Positions 20,174 through 31,092 are shown, numbered from the stretch's first letter. The stretch is DNA of 64,000 bases from Artemisia argyi (GCA_030686995.1 CM060698.1:136964106-137028105); one strand, 5' to 3'. Notes: generated by a model from the sequence alone, not told the origin. Translations and numbers: made by a program.

Positions 20174-22778
20174 TTTTTTTTTGGGTAAAAGGTCAACGAC
20201 CCGGTAAATGTATTACTCCAAAAAACGTTTAAGTACAATGGATTTGGGTGAATCCCAAATCTCAGCCCGTTACATAGGCGATAAGCTTACATAACAAGAT
20301 ACTTCCTATTTTCTAAAAACGAAAACAAACCACAACTCACATGATAACACACTACATTGACAAAGATGAAAAACTACTTCCTACGAGCTTGGAGTTTAGT
20401 GCCATACATGACATTAAAAGTGTCCAAATTCCCTGGGAGATCATAAATTTGCTTAGAATAATCATCATAGTCATCATACTCATCCTCACGATCATGACCA
20501 CCACCACCAAATAGGTTTGCTGACTCATCAAACATGTCCACAACCTCCTCGTCATCAGTATCAGAAACCACAACCTCACCCACCTTTGAAAATGGGTTAG
20601 ACCGCTTAGTGGTAGATGTAGACGGAATAGGTTGACCAGTATCATCCACAAGAGTAGCTTTCCCATCGATTATTAGCTTTTCAAGCTTACTAATTTTCTC
20701 AACAATAGGAGTAGAACCAGCTTCCCTTGTTCCCATAGAATCACTCACAAACGGTTGTTGCATATCACTCACAAGAGGGACTTGTGATGTAGTACCAGTC
20801 TTAACCGACTCATCCTTATTAACTTCCATTATATTGCCAGTATCCACATCCATGTTAGTAACAACCTGAGGAATACCAAAACCATCTGTATCATCCATAT
20901 TAAGAGCGTCAAACTGATTAGAAGTAGTGATCTTGGTTCCACTCGTACTAGCCACATCAGAAGCCTTATTCTTAGTTCCATCCACTTTCTTAAATACAGG
21001 GGGGTTCTTTTTGGGTTGGTAATGAAATTGCTTACCCACAACTGGTTTAGTAAAGCCTCCTTTACCCTGATTAGTAGAACCACCTTGTTTACCTTTCTTA
21101 TTGTTATTGACAGCCGTGAAACCATCATTAACCGGCTTACTAGGTTGAACTGGAGGAACAACAACTTTCGGACAATCAAGAATAGTATGACCAAAAACCT
21201 TACACTTATCACAACGCGGAGGTTTCCACTCATATTCAACCCGAATCTTCTCAATAGTCGAACCCGTACCATCAAGTAAAGGTATCTCAACAGTAATGCT
21301 ATCCCTAAGCATCGCATCCGACTTTACTTCAATCATGCATCTAGCAAAGCTACTACGGCCCCACGAATCCTTGCACATTTGGCTGGTAAAAGCATCTAAC
21401 CTTTTGGGTGTCCCAATCAAAGTAGCAAGAAGACTAAGCCCGTCATCTGAGAACATTGCTAAAGGAACATCATGGAATTTAACCCACACTGGAATGTTAG
21501 TTAAATCTTCTTTAAGCAAATTTGTGTTCAATGTCCATGATTTAAGAATAATAGGAACATTACGAATCAACCAAGGACCATTATCAAGAACATCATCGAC
21601 ACCTTTCTTCGAGTTAAACTTGAAGAAAAAGAACCCTTTAGCATTCATCATAACCTTTTGTAAACCATACTTAGACCACGCATTGCGAACATAATAATCA
21701 ACAACAGGAAAGGCAAGACGTTGACCAAGGAAATAACCGTATAGAGTATTTTCAAACCTCATATTCACCTCTTCTACTACTTTCAACGGGATTGAAAGGT
21801 CAACATCATCCTTCTTTTTGCTGCATTCTAACCTCCGAAAATTAGACATGTGTTTCTGAGATTCAATAGAAGTAGCACCCGCATAAGAAACCGACTTCAC
21901 TCCAGTAGTAGTATCATCCTTAGAAGCATTAGGACCAGAAACATTCGAATTAGGATTATGCCCAATACCACTTGAAGAGGAAGCCTTATTAGCATCAATA
22001 TCACGTTGAATATTAGTCATGGCTTCATCAAAATTCTTATGTGCAGTAGAGAGCAAGTGCTTTACAGTTACAGCACTTGTAACCTGCTCCAAATCATCAC
22101 CATGTGGTGTAGCTTTCGTAAGTGGAATCGGCTCCACTACCAGAGTACGTAGGAGTGATGAGATATCATCACCTAAACCAACCTTTTCCACCTCAATCAA
22201 ACCTCCTTGAGAATTACCCTCATCATGTGCAGAAATCGAATCCCCAACAACATCACTACCCCTAGAAGTAGCACCCATCAAGCTAGAAGAACCATCCGAT
22301 GTGTTCTTGCTCTTGTGATTCAAAAAACCTTTATTAATCATCTCTCACCAACCCATGAACAGAAACCCTAATAACAACTAGCACGTATGCAAACAGGATC
22401 AAAGAATAAAAACCCTAATCGCTTAGGGTTTTGAGTTTAAACGCCTAAAAAACTAACCACCCTCCATGAATTCGATCAAGTTAAGTGATAATACCACAAG
22501 ATCAGGACCTGATCGAATTAAACAACCAACTTAGAATAAAGAAAATCAAAGAGTATCCCTAGGTCGGTTGGGAAAAAACGATTTACAAACCCTAGAAACG
22601 AATATCAGAAGTCTGCTAGATCTTATGAATCAAACACGAATCCAAAGAATCAGAAACGTGCAAGAAACAGTAAGAGAATAGACAGATTGTGAAGGATCGA
22701 TTAGTTTAGAGGGTTTGTAAAAAATCGCCAAAATCGCCACATGAGAGTCGCTTAGGGTTTTTTTTTTTTTAATTTTAT
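20174..22778 (-). mobile_element. Non-LTR retrotransposon carrying only ORF1
   Basis: Minus-strand LINE of about 2.6 kb with a 5' leader (22342 to about 22770), ORF1, a roughly 190-base 3' region and a short A-tail (the T-run at 20174-20182). Both flanks read CGTTTTTGTCTG (20162-20173 and 22779-22790), a candidate target duplication. The caveat is that the host array itself is repetitive. No EN/RT ORF2 lies between ORF1 and the A-tail. Confidence 0.72.
20374..22341 (-). CDS. LINE ORF1-like protein (DUF4283 plus CCHC zinc knuckle), 655 aa
   Basis: A nucleic-acid-binding protein of plant L1-type LINEs. A Ser/Gly/Asp-rich N-terminus (about 1-180) is followed by a DUF4283-like domain (about 190-350; landmarks GYFLGQRLAFPVV, YGLQKVMMNAKGFFFFKF, GPWLIRN, PVWVKFHDVPLAMFS). 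A CX2CX4HX4C zinc knuckle (CDKCKVFGHTILDC) lies at about residues 376-389, then a Lys/Gly-rich low-complexity region and an acidic C-terminus. The frame is open from ATG to stop with no disruption. An intact ORF1 in an element with no ORF2 suggests mobilisation in trans by a full LINE. DUF4283/zinc-knuckle proteins also exist as host genes, but the leader and A-tail favour a LINE. Confidence 0.8.
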   Translation of the reverse strand: MINKGFLNHKSKNTSDGSSSLMGATSRGSDVVGDSISAHDEGNSQGGLIEVEKVGLGDDISSLLRTLVVEPIPLTKATPHGDDLEQVTSAVTVKHLLSTAHKNFDEAMTNIQRDIDANKASSSSGIGHNPNSNVSGPNASKDDTTTGVKSVSYAGATSIESQKHMSNFRRLECSKKKDDVDLSIPLKVVEEVNMRFENTLYGYFLGQRLAFPVVDYYVRNAWSKYGLQKVMMNAKGFFFFKFNSKKGVDDVLDNGPWLIRNVPIILKSWTLNTNLLKEDLTNIPVWVKFHDVPLAMFSDDGLSLLATLIGTPKRLDAFTSQMCKDSWGRSSFARCMIEVKSDAMLRDSITVEIPLLDGTGSTIEKIRVEYEWKPPRCDKCKVFGHTILDCPKVVVPPVQPSKPVNDGFTAVNNNKKGKQGGSTNQGKGGFTKPVVGKQFHYQPKKNPPVFKKVDGTKNKASDVASTSGTKITTSNQFDALNMDDTDGFGIPQVVTNMDVDTGNIMEVNKDESVKTGTTSQVPLVSDMQQPFVSDSMGTREAGSTPIVEKISKLEKLIIDGKATLVDDTGQPIPSTSTTKRSNPFSKVGEVVVSDTDDEEVVDMFDESANLFGGGGHDREDEYDDYDDYSKQIYDLPGNLDTFNVMYGTKLQARRK

Positions 22779-23194
22779 CGTTTTTGTCTGTTTTTATACG
22801 TTTTCATCCGTTTTCATATGTATTCTTACGTTTTTATCCGTTCTTGTCTGTTTTTATACCGTTTCGTCCGTTTTTATTATGTTTCTATCCGTTTTATAGG
22901 TTTTCATCCATTTTTATACGTTTTCATGTATTTTTATCCGTTTTTGCCCGTTTTCTTACATTGTCACATGTTTTTGTACGTTTTCTTACTTTTTTATCCG
23001 TTTTTGTCCGTTTTTATACACCTTCTTACGTTTTTATCCGTTTTCAACTATTTTATTTGTTTTTATTTTTTTATCCGTTTTTATACATTTTCATCTGTTT
23101 TTTAAGTTTTCATACGGTTTTATTCGTTCTTATATGTTTTCATAAGTTTTTATCTGTTTTCATATGTTTTTATCTGTTCTTATATGTTTTTATC
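22779..23194 (+). repeat. Degenerate short tandem repeat array, left arm continued beyond the LINE
   Basis: Same repeat type and orientation as 19498-20173. The two segments were one array before the LINE inserted; both sides of the LINE read CGTTTTTGTCTG. Confidence 0.82.
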
Positions 23195-23848
23195 AAAACA
23201 GATGAAAACTGATAAAAACATAAAAAACGGACGAAAACGTATAAAAATAGATGAAACGTATAAAAACAAACGGAAAATGATAAAAACCTAAGAAAACTTA
23301 TAAAAATGTAACAAAACAGATGAAAATGGATAAAACGGATGAAAAATAGAAAAACGGATAAAAATGTAAGAAAACGGACAAAAACATATAAAAACGGACG
23401 GAAACGAATAAAACGTAAGAAAGCGCATTAAAACAGTTGAAAACATATCAAAACGGAAACGAACTTATGGAAACGTATAAAATCGGATGAAAACTTACAA
23501 AACGGATGAAAACATATAAAAACGGACGAAAACGTATTAAATGGACGGGAATGGATGAAAACGTAAGAAACCGTATAAAAATGGACGAAAGCGTTTAAAA
23601 ATGGACGAAAACATATAAAAATGGATAAAAACGTAAGAAAACATATAAAAACGTGTAAAATGTACGAAAACATTAAAATGAATAAAAATGTATGAGAATG
23701 TAAGAAAACGAGCGAAAACGTATAAAAATGGATAAAAATGTAAGAAAACGTAAGAAAAACGGACGAAAACGTATAAAAACTGACAAAAATGGATGAAAAC
23801 GTATAAAAACGGACGAAAACGTAAATGGATAAAACGTATGAAAACGTA
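23195..23848 (-). repeat. Degenerate short tandem repeat array, right arm (inverted)
   Basis: The repeat orientation flips at about 23194 (TTTTTATCAAAACAGATG), giving A-rich units such as GACGAAAACGTATAAAAACG. Open frames here are low-complexity artefacts. Confidence 0.85.
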
Positions 23849-24239
23849 CCTAAATTCGAAAACTTCAAAATTATAAACAGCCGTTATTATTAAGGATAGA
23901 ATATGTAATGGTCTTAAACCAAATGGGCTAACGTGTAAATGATAACGGAACTCACTTAACACCGATTAAACTAAAGGATCAGTGGTGTTATTCTTTTCCA
24001 AATTTGTGATGACCAATGCAACTTTAAACTTTGAGAGACGAAAGTTGCAATTTTGGATATACCACAGGAACCATCAATGTAATTTCTCTAAAAAAAAATA
24101 TGCGCATTTCAAATGCGCGACCATAATGACCCTCATTTGTAACAATAATGATTCAGTGTACGAAATATTTTATTATCAAACGTAAGCAGTTCATAGGGTG
24201 TTGTTATATAGAGGTGGTATTTATGCAAAACAAGTATCA

Positions 24240-25100
24240 CTTAAAAAAACAAATAAGTCAATCTCAACCATCCATCCACCTTTCATCTAATGGCTAAGAT
24301 CAAATCAAAAAATAACAAAGGGAGGGCAAAATTGGCATTTTAGCTCATTTAATATAAAAACCAACTTTTCACATTTTTTTTTTTTAAAACAACATATCTT
24401 GCAAACGGTAAATCTTCAAGGTACGAAAAATACACCATCGCGACGAGAAAAAAATTATCTTTCTATAGATATGCATTGTTATATACTTTCGACGAACTTT
24501 TTTTCAAAATTCCGTCTAGAGAAATCCCACGGGATTCGTAAAAAATCTCATAGGATTCGTAAAAAGATGATTGTTTTTTTTTTTCAAAATTTCCGTCTAG
24601 AAAAATCCCACGGGATTCGTAAAAGTCCCATGGGATTCGTAAAAAGACGATTTTGTTTTTATTTTAAATTTCCGTCCAGAAAAACCCCACGGGATTCGTA
24701 AAGAAATCCCACAGGATTCGTAAAAAGATGATTTTTTTTTCAAAATTTCCGTTCAGAAAAATCCCATGGGATTCGTAAAAATCCCATGGGATTCGTAAAA
24801 ATCCCATGTGATTCTTAAAAGGACGATTTTTTTTTTTCAAAATTTCCATCCTGAAAAATCCCACGGGATTCATAAAAATCCCATGGGAATCGTAAAAAGA
24901 CAATTTTTTTTCAAAATTTCCGTCCAAAAAAATCACACGGGATTCGTAAAGAAATCCCACAGGATTCGCTAAAAGACAATAAATCACAAAGGATTCAGTA
25001 TGAATCCCATGGGATTCTTTGGTGAATCCTATGGGATTCTGTTTGAAATGACAAGGGATTCATTGTGAATCCCATGGGATCTTTTGGTGCATCAAATGAA
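24240..25100. mobile_element. Mutator-like non-autonomous element, one arm recognisable, with palindrome array core
   Basis: The left arm (about 24260-24500; CAACCATCCATCCACC, GCAAACGGTAAATC, ACACCATCGCGACGAG, ATTATCTTTCTATAGATA) is related to the arms of the element at about 54805-55495. The core is an array of palindromic units. No matching right arm was found, so the element may be one-armed or truncated. Boundaries are approximate. Confidence 0.5.
24515..25085. repeat. Array of ATCCCAYGGGAT palindromes
   Basis: More than a dozen units of AATCCCAYGGGATTCGTAAA in pairs, separated by T-runs followed by CAAAATTTCCGTCYAGAAA. Each unit is a 12-bp palindrome able to form a short hairpin. The ORFs on both strands here are by-products. 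Confidence 0.8.
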
Positions 25101-25613
25101 ATTTTTTTAGTTACAAATCGTATGTAAAACATTGCATAAAAAGAAAATGAGAAATATATTCAATTCAAAATTTAATATCTAGATAAACACTCTAAACTAA
25201 TTACGTAAACACCCAAAATCACCAAGGACCTTTCCATGTTTTCACTATTCTCAAATAGAATAGCACCAATCCCAAATAATAAACAAATATATCTCCACAA
25301 AACACAACACATCAGTGTATTTCCTCACACTTACCATGTGAAAATAAAACCCATTTAATACAACAAACTCTCAATTAACTCATGTTTCATTTGATTTGGA
25401 TTTTCCTCTACTGTATTTCATTTGATTTTGTTACTTTTTTACCTATCTACGATACGTTCATCTTCTATTATTTTCTTAAGAGACAGATAGATAGATCGGT
25501 AACATAACATAGCTAAACCTATTTTTTTTCCTTTTTTTCCTTTTTTTTAATATTTATTTATTTTTATATTTATATAATTAGATCTGGTATTGATTTTTGT
25601 ATTTTATGAATAG
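25101..25613. other. AT-rich non-coding sequence
   Basis: No ORF or recognised element. The last part ends in a polypyrimidine-containing stretch and an AG (25612-25613) that could be an intron acceptor for the following exon. No first exon of the RNA-binding gene was found here. Confidence 0.5.
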
Positions 25614-25891
25614 ACATCAATGACCGTGAGACTGGTAGATCTAGAAGCTTCGGATTCATTACCTTCAAGGAAGAGGAAGGTCTACGTGATGTTATTGATG
25701 GAATGAATGGCCAGAGCCTTGACGGAGTGAACATTATCGTGAACGAGGCTCAGTCGAGGAGCGGAGGTGGCGGCGGCGGCGGTGGACGTCGTAAAGGAGG
25801 TGGTGGAGATGGATATGGTGGAAGAAGAGAGGGAGGTGGTGGATATGGTAGTGGTGGTAGTTACCAGACCCTGTGGTTTAGTTTGGAATAG
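25614..25891 (+). pseudogene. Glycine-rich RNA-binding protein, exon 2 fragment
   Basis: Encodes the second half of an RNA-recognition motif, from INDRETGRSRSFGFITF (RNP1 region) to DGVNIIVNEAQSR, followed by a Gly-rich tail with GGGRR and GGYG repeats. This matches plant GRP7/GRP8-type cold- and clock-regulated RNA-binding proteins, in which an intron commonly falls just before this segment, consistent with the AG at 25612-25613. The first exon with RNP2 (CFVGGLAW-type) is not found in the 1.5 kb upstream. The tail is short and ends in the non-glycine-rich string YQTLWFSLE, unlike the family. Probably a gene fragment, though a distant first exon cannot be excluded. Confidence 0.72.
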
Positions 25892-26239
25892 TTTGAAATG
25901 ATATTACAAAAGTATCATTCAATAATTAATTATATTAAAATTAAGCTTAATCTAGACCTTTAGATTTAAAATAGATGGATTGTTGAGATCTTATTATTTA
26001 GTTTTTAGATAAATGTTGTTTCGTATTAAACTTTTCTCTTGTTATATATATCTACTCTATATGGTTTTGCTTTTATTTTGTATAAAATAGATAATTTTTA
26101 ATTTTAATTTCATATTTTGTCACTGCACATTTTTTCTCTACTAATCGAGTCAAATCAAAATTGAGTCTGGTGGAGGTTTTAATTTCTACTCCCTTAAGTT
26201 AGCAGAAAATGACTAAACATTACTTGTAGATGGTCTTTA
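25892..26239. other. Non-coding sequence before the Harbinger element
   Basis: AT-rich; nothing recognised. The TTA at 26237-26239 is the left target duplication of the Harbinger element. Confidence 0.5.
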
Positions 26240-26520
26240 GGCTGGGCACAGAAGAGGCATGCGATCGACACATCCGATCGATCCATGTCGATCCATGTTG
26301 TTGTGAGCAGTCGGTCGAGGCAACACAAACGGGACAAAAGGTCGTGTAGTGGATCGACATTTCAAAAACAAATTTGAGTACTTTTTTATTATTTAGCCGT
26401 TAGGATTTAGTAAAAAAAAAAAAAAAAAAATCTTTTAAATACCTTATTATAAATACACAACATAAAACACACTCCAATTCACAAACCTCATTTCAAACAT
26501 CCTCTATATTCAATCACACC

Positions 26521-27456
26521 ATGAATTCTTTCGATATCTTTTTTGCCAATTCGTCTTCGGATGACGAAAATGAAGTTAGTACCGAGTATTTGATGTTTGC
26601 GGAAGATTGTTGGGAGGCTTATCAAGCGTCACAACCTAAAAAAACCCGAAACCAAGTTACTAGGGATCGTTTGGGTGCTCATAACCATTTAGTTACTGCT
26701 TACTTCTGCGCTAACCCAACATACGGCGAAGAACAATTCCATGATCGTTTCCGAATGAGCCGAAGACTATTCACACGAATTGTTCGAGAGGTAACCGATC
26801 ATTCACCTTATTTCCAATAAACTCCTAGTTGTGCGGGCTTACTTGGTATTTCTCCATTGATGAAAGTTACTTCGTCAATTCGTCAATTGGCATACGGAGT
26901 GAATCCTGATATGCTAGACGAATATGTGCAAATGGGTGTGTCAACAATTCGTGAGTGTCTCTATAAATTTTGTGAGGTTATCATGGAGTTATATGGTACA
27001 GAGTATTTGCGAAAGCCGACGGTTACTGACGTTGACAGACTCTATGAGCATCACTATCGAGTTCATGGTTTTCCGGGCATGATAGGCAGCATTGATTGTA
27101 CAGATTGGCCGTGGGAGAATTGCCCACATGTTTTAAAAGCTTAATTTTGTAGGGGTGATCACGGGAAAACTCCTTTCATTTTATTGGAAGCGATCGCCTC
27201 CCAAGATTTATGGATTTGGCATGCGTTCTTTGGTGTCGCCGGGATGAATAATGATGTAAATTTTTACGTGCATCGCCTATTTTCAATGATCTCAAAACAG
27301 GGAGAGCACCGGATGTGGAATTCTTTGCTAACGGCGTGCCTTATAAACGGGGATTTTATCTTGCTGATGGGATATATCCGGAATACTCTGTTATTGTGAA
27401 GTCCATTAAACATCCAGGGACGCATGATGAAAAGCGTCAATTGTATAAGAGGATGC
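26521..27456 (+). pseudogene. Harbinger transposase, N-terminal and catalytic part (broken)
   Basis: DDE-superfamily nuclease (HARBI1-like, plant 'DDE_4' type). Starts MNSFDIFF. The frame carries in-frame TAA stops at 26818-26820 and 27142-27144, and a single-base frameshift near 27260. Recognisable pieces: FHDRFRMSRRLFTRIV; GVSTIRECLYKFCEVI; GSIDCTDWPW with the first catalytic Asp; GDHGKTPFILLEAIASQDLWIWHAFFG; NNDVN with the second Asp. After the frameshift comes the conserved segment reading through ADGIYPEYSVIVKSI to the insertion point. The coding frame stops at 27456, where the Athila-like element inserted (TSD GATGC), and resumes at 50658. Non-functional. Confidence 0.85.
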
Positions 27457-28523
27457 TGATGAGTGTGTAAATACTCATCATTTTTACCATTTCTGAACTG
27501 CCAAAATATCCAAAAACACTCAATAATGAATCAAAATAGTGAAAATATCCCAGGAAAGTGTTTTACATGTTTCAAATGCAAAAATACCAAAAAACAGATG
27601 AAAAACGCACAAAGTTTGCATAATTGCAGTTTCAGTCCCCCAACTTTCAAAAGTTGTCAAATCTAGTCCCTGGTCATTCTAAAAACTTGAAAAAGTCACC
27701 AAAGGTCCTTTTAAATCAAAAAGTTACATAAATAGTCCTTTGGTGAAAAGTTTCACAAAATGTCAAGTTTAGTCCCTGAACTTTGAAAATTGTCAAAAAT
27801 AGTCCCTGGGATATGAAAAACTTTGAGAAAAACAAATTTTGTCCTTGCACTAACCTTTTATGACAGGATTGGTCCTTGGTGGAAAGTTTGGTGAAAATTA
27901 CACAAATGGTCCCTGAAGTTTGAAAGTTTGACGGTTTCAGTCCCTGGTGAAAAATAAATTGAAAAATCACCAAAGAACCTTGTACTATTCATAATGTGGC
28001 ATTATACACCCTTGAAAAATATTTTGGAGACATGCCAAAATTACACCCTCAACTTTCCCAAAATTACAAAATAGGTCCTTGTGTGAAATAACTAAACCGG
28101 ATCCAAAATAACCAAATCCAATCCATGTGCTAAATCCATTTTGGGCCCAAGATAAAACAAGTCCACCCTTAGCCCAAACCCAAAGTTATTAAAACCGGGT
28201 CAACGATTGACTTGGTCAATCCCCAGTCAAACACCCTTCCCCCTTCCCCCTTCCCTCTCAGACGTCCCCCACAAACACCACCACTTGACCAGCCTCCCTT
28301 CTCCACCAATCACAAGCCAAAGCCCCCCACAATTAATGCTACCACCCCCCTACACCTACCTTTTCACACCACAATTAATGCAAATCCCTCCCCTGCACGT
28401 TATCAGAGAGCAAATTGCAAAATCTCTTTTCCCGCCAAAATACGTGGAGGCCAGAGAGTGGACCAAAAGATGAGGAAAGAAGTGGGAAATGATGAGGATG
28501 CATCTGGGAACCCTAATATGGAG

Positions 28524-28533
28524 CTATAAATAG
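28524..28533 (+). promoter_or_regulatory. TATA box of Athila-like copy 2 5' LTR
   Basis: CTATAAATAG, conserved at the same place in the 3' LTR (47851-47860) and, as CTATAAAAGG, in copy 1 (10157-10166). Confidence 0.65.
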
Positions 28534-29778
28534 AAGAGGAAGCACAAGGAAGCAGTAGTTAGTTAATTTAATTTTATGTATGTCGTTTAAATGCAATTTC
28601 AAATTCTTAGTCTAATTTAAAGTTTTTAAGCAGTGTATTAAGCTCTTTTCATGTATTGTAACTCTTTTTGAATAATCAATTTCAAGTTTCTTCAACTGTT
28701 TCAACTTATGCATTTTTATCTTGAATTTCCAAAAAGATTGTTAGTTCAATTGTTGTTTTTAGTGATTATTATGGACTTCTAGATTCATATAGGCTCCCAG
28801 AAAGCTTATTGAAAGCTTTTAGAAACTTAAAAATCAGTTTAGTATCATAAACTCAAAAACACAAAAAAATAGAAAAAATATAAAAAAAAATCAAAAAGGT
28901 TGAAATCATGATCACTAAGCTGGAGCAGGGAGCAATTTGGATGTCCCTGGGTTAGAGAACCTGTGGAGGTTCATTAGGAATTGGTTTTGTGGTCTTTGGC
29001 ACTTTGGAAGATTGCTTGGAAGGCAGTTGTAAGTTTGGTATTTAATTTTCACTATCTTTTGTTATCTGTTGATCACTAGTATATCTAATTGTTCATTTAA
29101 GTTTCTATTAGCATTAGAATAGTCATCTAGAGCATTAGGTTGGATATTAGAGGTAGATTGCATCATTTCCTAGATAATCTGTTTCTATAACTAGTGTTTG
29201 GTTTGTGTGTTTCTGAGTATTTAACTTGGTTCTTGTCATTATTTATTGCTCACTTAGGTCTCTTAGTGTCACATGAGCTCAGAACAACAATAAAACACAA
29301 GCTCTGTTCATTAATTAGTCAAAATCCTAGAAACAGCTCACTTACACCCTTTCTGATTGGTTAAAGTGTGGCTCAGTCCCCATTTCCAATCACATTTGAG
29401 TGGTTTAGGGTAATTTGGGCTTAAATCATGTTGATATAAATAAATGACTAAAAACGTTATTCATATCTTTCGATATCTCTATGTTTTGATAATCACAAAA
29501 CGTAAACTCATCAAACCAAAGGTTATGACGTAAACAAGTATTTAGTAGTAAATACTCACTTTCACCATTTAATCACTTAAGGTATGAATAAACAAAGTGA
29601 TTAGTGCATTATAAGATCAAAGGAAATCTTGTCTTAAGACATAACATTTTATAAAATGATTTTAACATTTTATATATATTTGTAAATCATTTTTGGTAAA
29701 GCTTTATTAAACCACAAAAATATGATTTCAAATTTCCAACCAAAAAGGGCAAATTTTATCCAGAGAATCTTTTCAAAC

Positions 29779-29871
29779 GTTCAGGAGGGCGGCCCCCTTA
29801 ATTTTACTACGCGGCCCCTTAATCATTAAGGGGACCGGCCTACAATTAAGGGGACCGGCACGCTCCCGAAC
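29779..29871 (+). promoter_or_regulatory. GC-rich hairpin module in the Sirevirus-like 5' LTR
   Basis: Two direct copies of GGCGGCCCC(C)TTAAT followed by two inverted copies of ATTAAGGGGACCGGC, enclosed by GTTCAGGAG/CTCCCGAAC. It lies about 15 bp before a TTTAAATA TATA-like box. The 3' LTR copy is at 36270-36362. Confidence 0.65.
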
Positions 29872-30304
29872 AGTAAAATCTGGCCCTTTAAATACTGGAT
29901 CATTTTGCACATTTTCCTCACCTTTTTGCACCAGAAACTTTCAGATCTAAACATCCATTTCCTCTCTCTAATAATCCTTTGATCTTATATACTTTGATCT
30001 TTGTTTCAAAGTGATTCAAGCCTCAACATTCAAAGTGCAAAGAGAAGAATACTTCTATTAGGAGTATTACAACTTAGTATCATCTTGCTACCTAAGTTGC
30101 TTGTTTATATTTTCTTGTAAATCTTTCATTCATTGGTGAATAAGGTGTATGTATTAGTTAGCTAGATTTGGTTGAAGAATCTAGAATTGGTGTAAGTGTA
30201 AAGTGGAACTTGAAGTGGAGAAGAAGGGTTAGATAGTATTGGTGATAGGAGATTGTAGCAATAGGAACTTGTTGTGAAGATATTGAGGGTTCCTAGTGAA
30301 GAAG

Positions 30305-30579
30305 ACTTGAAGACATTAGTAGATTGAAGTTGTGAAGACTTTAGTAGCTTGAAGGCGTGAAGACATTAGTGGCTTGAAGGTGTCAAAACATTAGTGGCTT
30401 AAAGGTGTGAAGACATTAGTGACTTGAAGGTGTCAAGACATTAGTGGCTTAAAGGTGTGAAGACATTAGTGACTTGAAGGTGTCAAGACATTAGTGGCTT
30501 AAAGGTGTGAAGACATTGGTGGCTTGAAGGTGTCAAGACATTAGTGCCTTGAAGGTGTGAAGATATTTGTGGTGTGAAG
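30305..30579 (+). repeat. 25-bp minisatellite in the Sirevirus-like 5' LTR
   Basis: Eleven units of the type GTGTGAAGACATTAGTGRCTTGAAG, alternating GTGTGAAG and GTGTCAAG so that a 50-bp higher-order unit is visible. The same number of units occurs in the 3' LTR (36796-37070). Confidence 0.82.
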
Positions 30580-31001
30580 TAGTATTGAAGTAGTGCAAAG
30601 GTGTGAAGAAGAAGTGGTGTGATATTTGGTGTGAGATTGGTTCTAGCTACGATTAGAACTCGACATCTTGCTTTGTGTCGTTAATTGGTGTAAGCTTTTG
30701 GTGTGTACGGTTTTCTCCGCCATAAGGGAGGTTATTGACTTAGTGAAGAAAACTCTCGAGTTCGGTGCTCGGGGAGTGGAGTAGGGCAAGGAAGGTGTCC
30801 TTGTAGCCGAACCACTATAAATCATTTGTCTCTCGGTTTGATCTTTCCATCTCTCACTCTTTACTTGTTTACTTACTAGCTTTTCATATATTGCTAATAT
30901 TGTGTGTTGTGCATATATTGATTTCACATAAAGATCAAACTAGGTTACATTCAAAACATTAATTATACTTTGGTAAAATATAAGTATAAACAATTACTAA
31001 G

Positions 31002-31092
<91 letters not shown>

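Larger units (their letters stand above)
19285..24083. mobile_element. Foldback-like element with long terminal inverted repeats, interrupted by a LINE
   Basis: The ends are inverted repeats: ATTACATGGATGG.. on the left and the reverse complement of ATTACATTGATGG.. on the right. About 215-235 bp of unique terminal sequence on each side align by eye (shared blocks include CCAAAATTGCA, TTTGGAAAAGAATAACACCAC and GGTGTTAAGTGAG). Inside each end lies an array of short degenerate repeats built from CGTTTTTATCCGTTTTCGTC, in plus orientation on the left and reversed on the right. After removing the LINE at about 20174-22778, the arms meet with almost no spacer at about 23194. No transposase ORF and no clear target duplication were found. 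A Mutator-type non-autonomous origin or a true foldback class are both possible. Confidence 0.7.

Noticed and set aside
19460..20232. Phe/Ile/Arg-rich ORFs that look like membrane proteins
   Set aside because: They are read through the short T-rich tandem repeat in several frames; the hydrophobicity follows from the repeat.
22784..23962. Similar hydrophobic ORFs on both strands
   Set aside because: Same tandem repeat of the foldback arms; no start context or homology.
24399..24987. ORFs with repeated HGIRKS/GFLRIPWDF strings
   Set aside because: Translations of the palindromic repeat array.
24515..25085. CRISPR-like regularly spaced repeats
   Set aside because: Plant nuclear sequence; units are palindromes with repetitive, non-unique spacers and no cas genes.
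28207..28529. Pro-rich ORFs in LTR U3 (also 47540-47782)
   Set aside because: Overlapping frames in the LTR that differ between LTR copies; no domain.
30643..30927. 94-aa minus-strand ORF, repeated at 37134-37418
   Set aside because: Present twice only because both lie in the Sirevirus-like LTRs; antisense to the LTR with no recognised domain.
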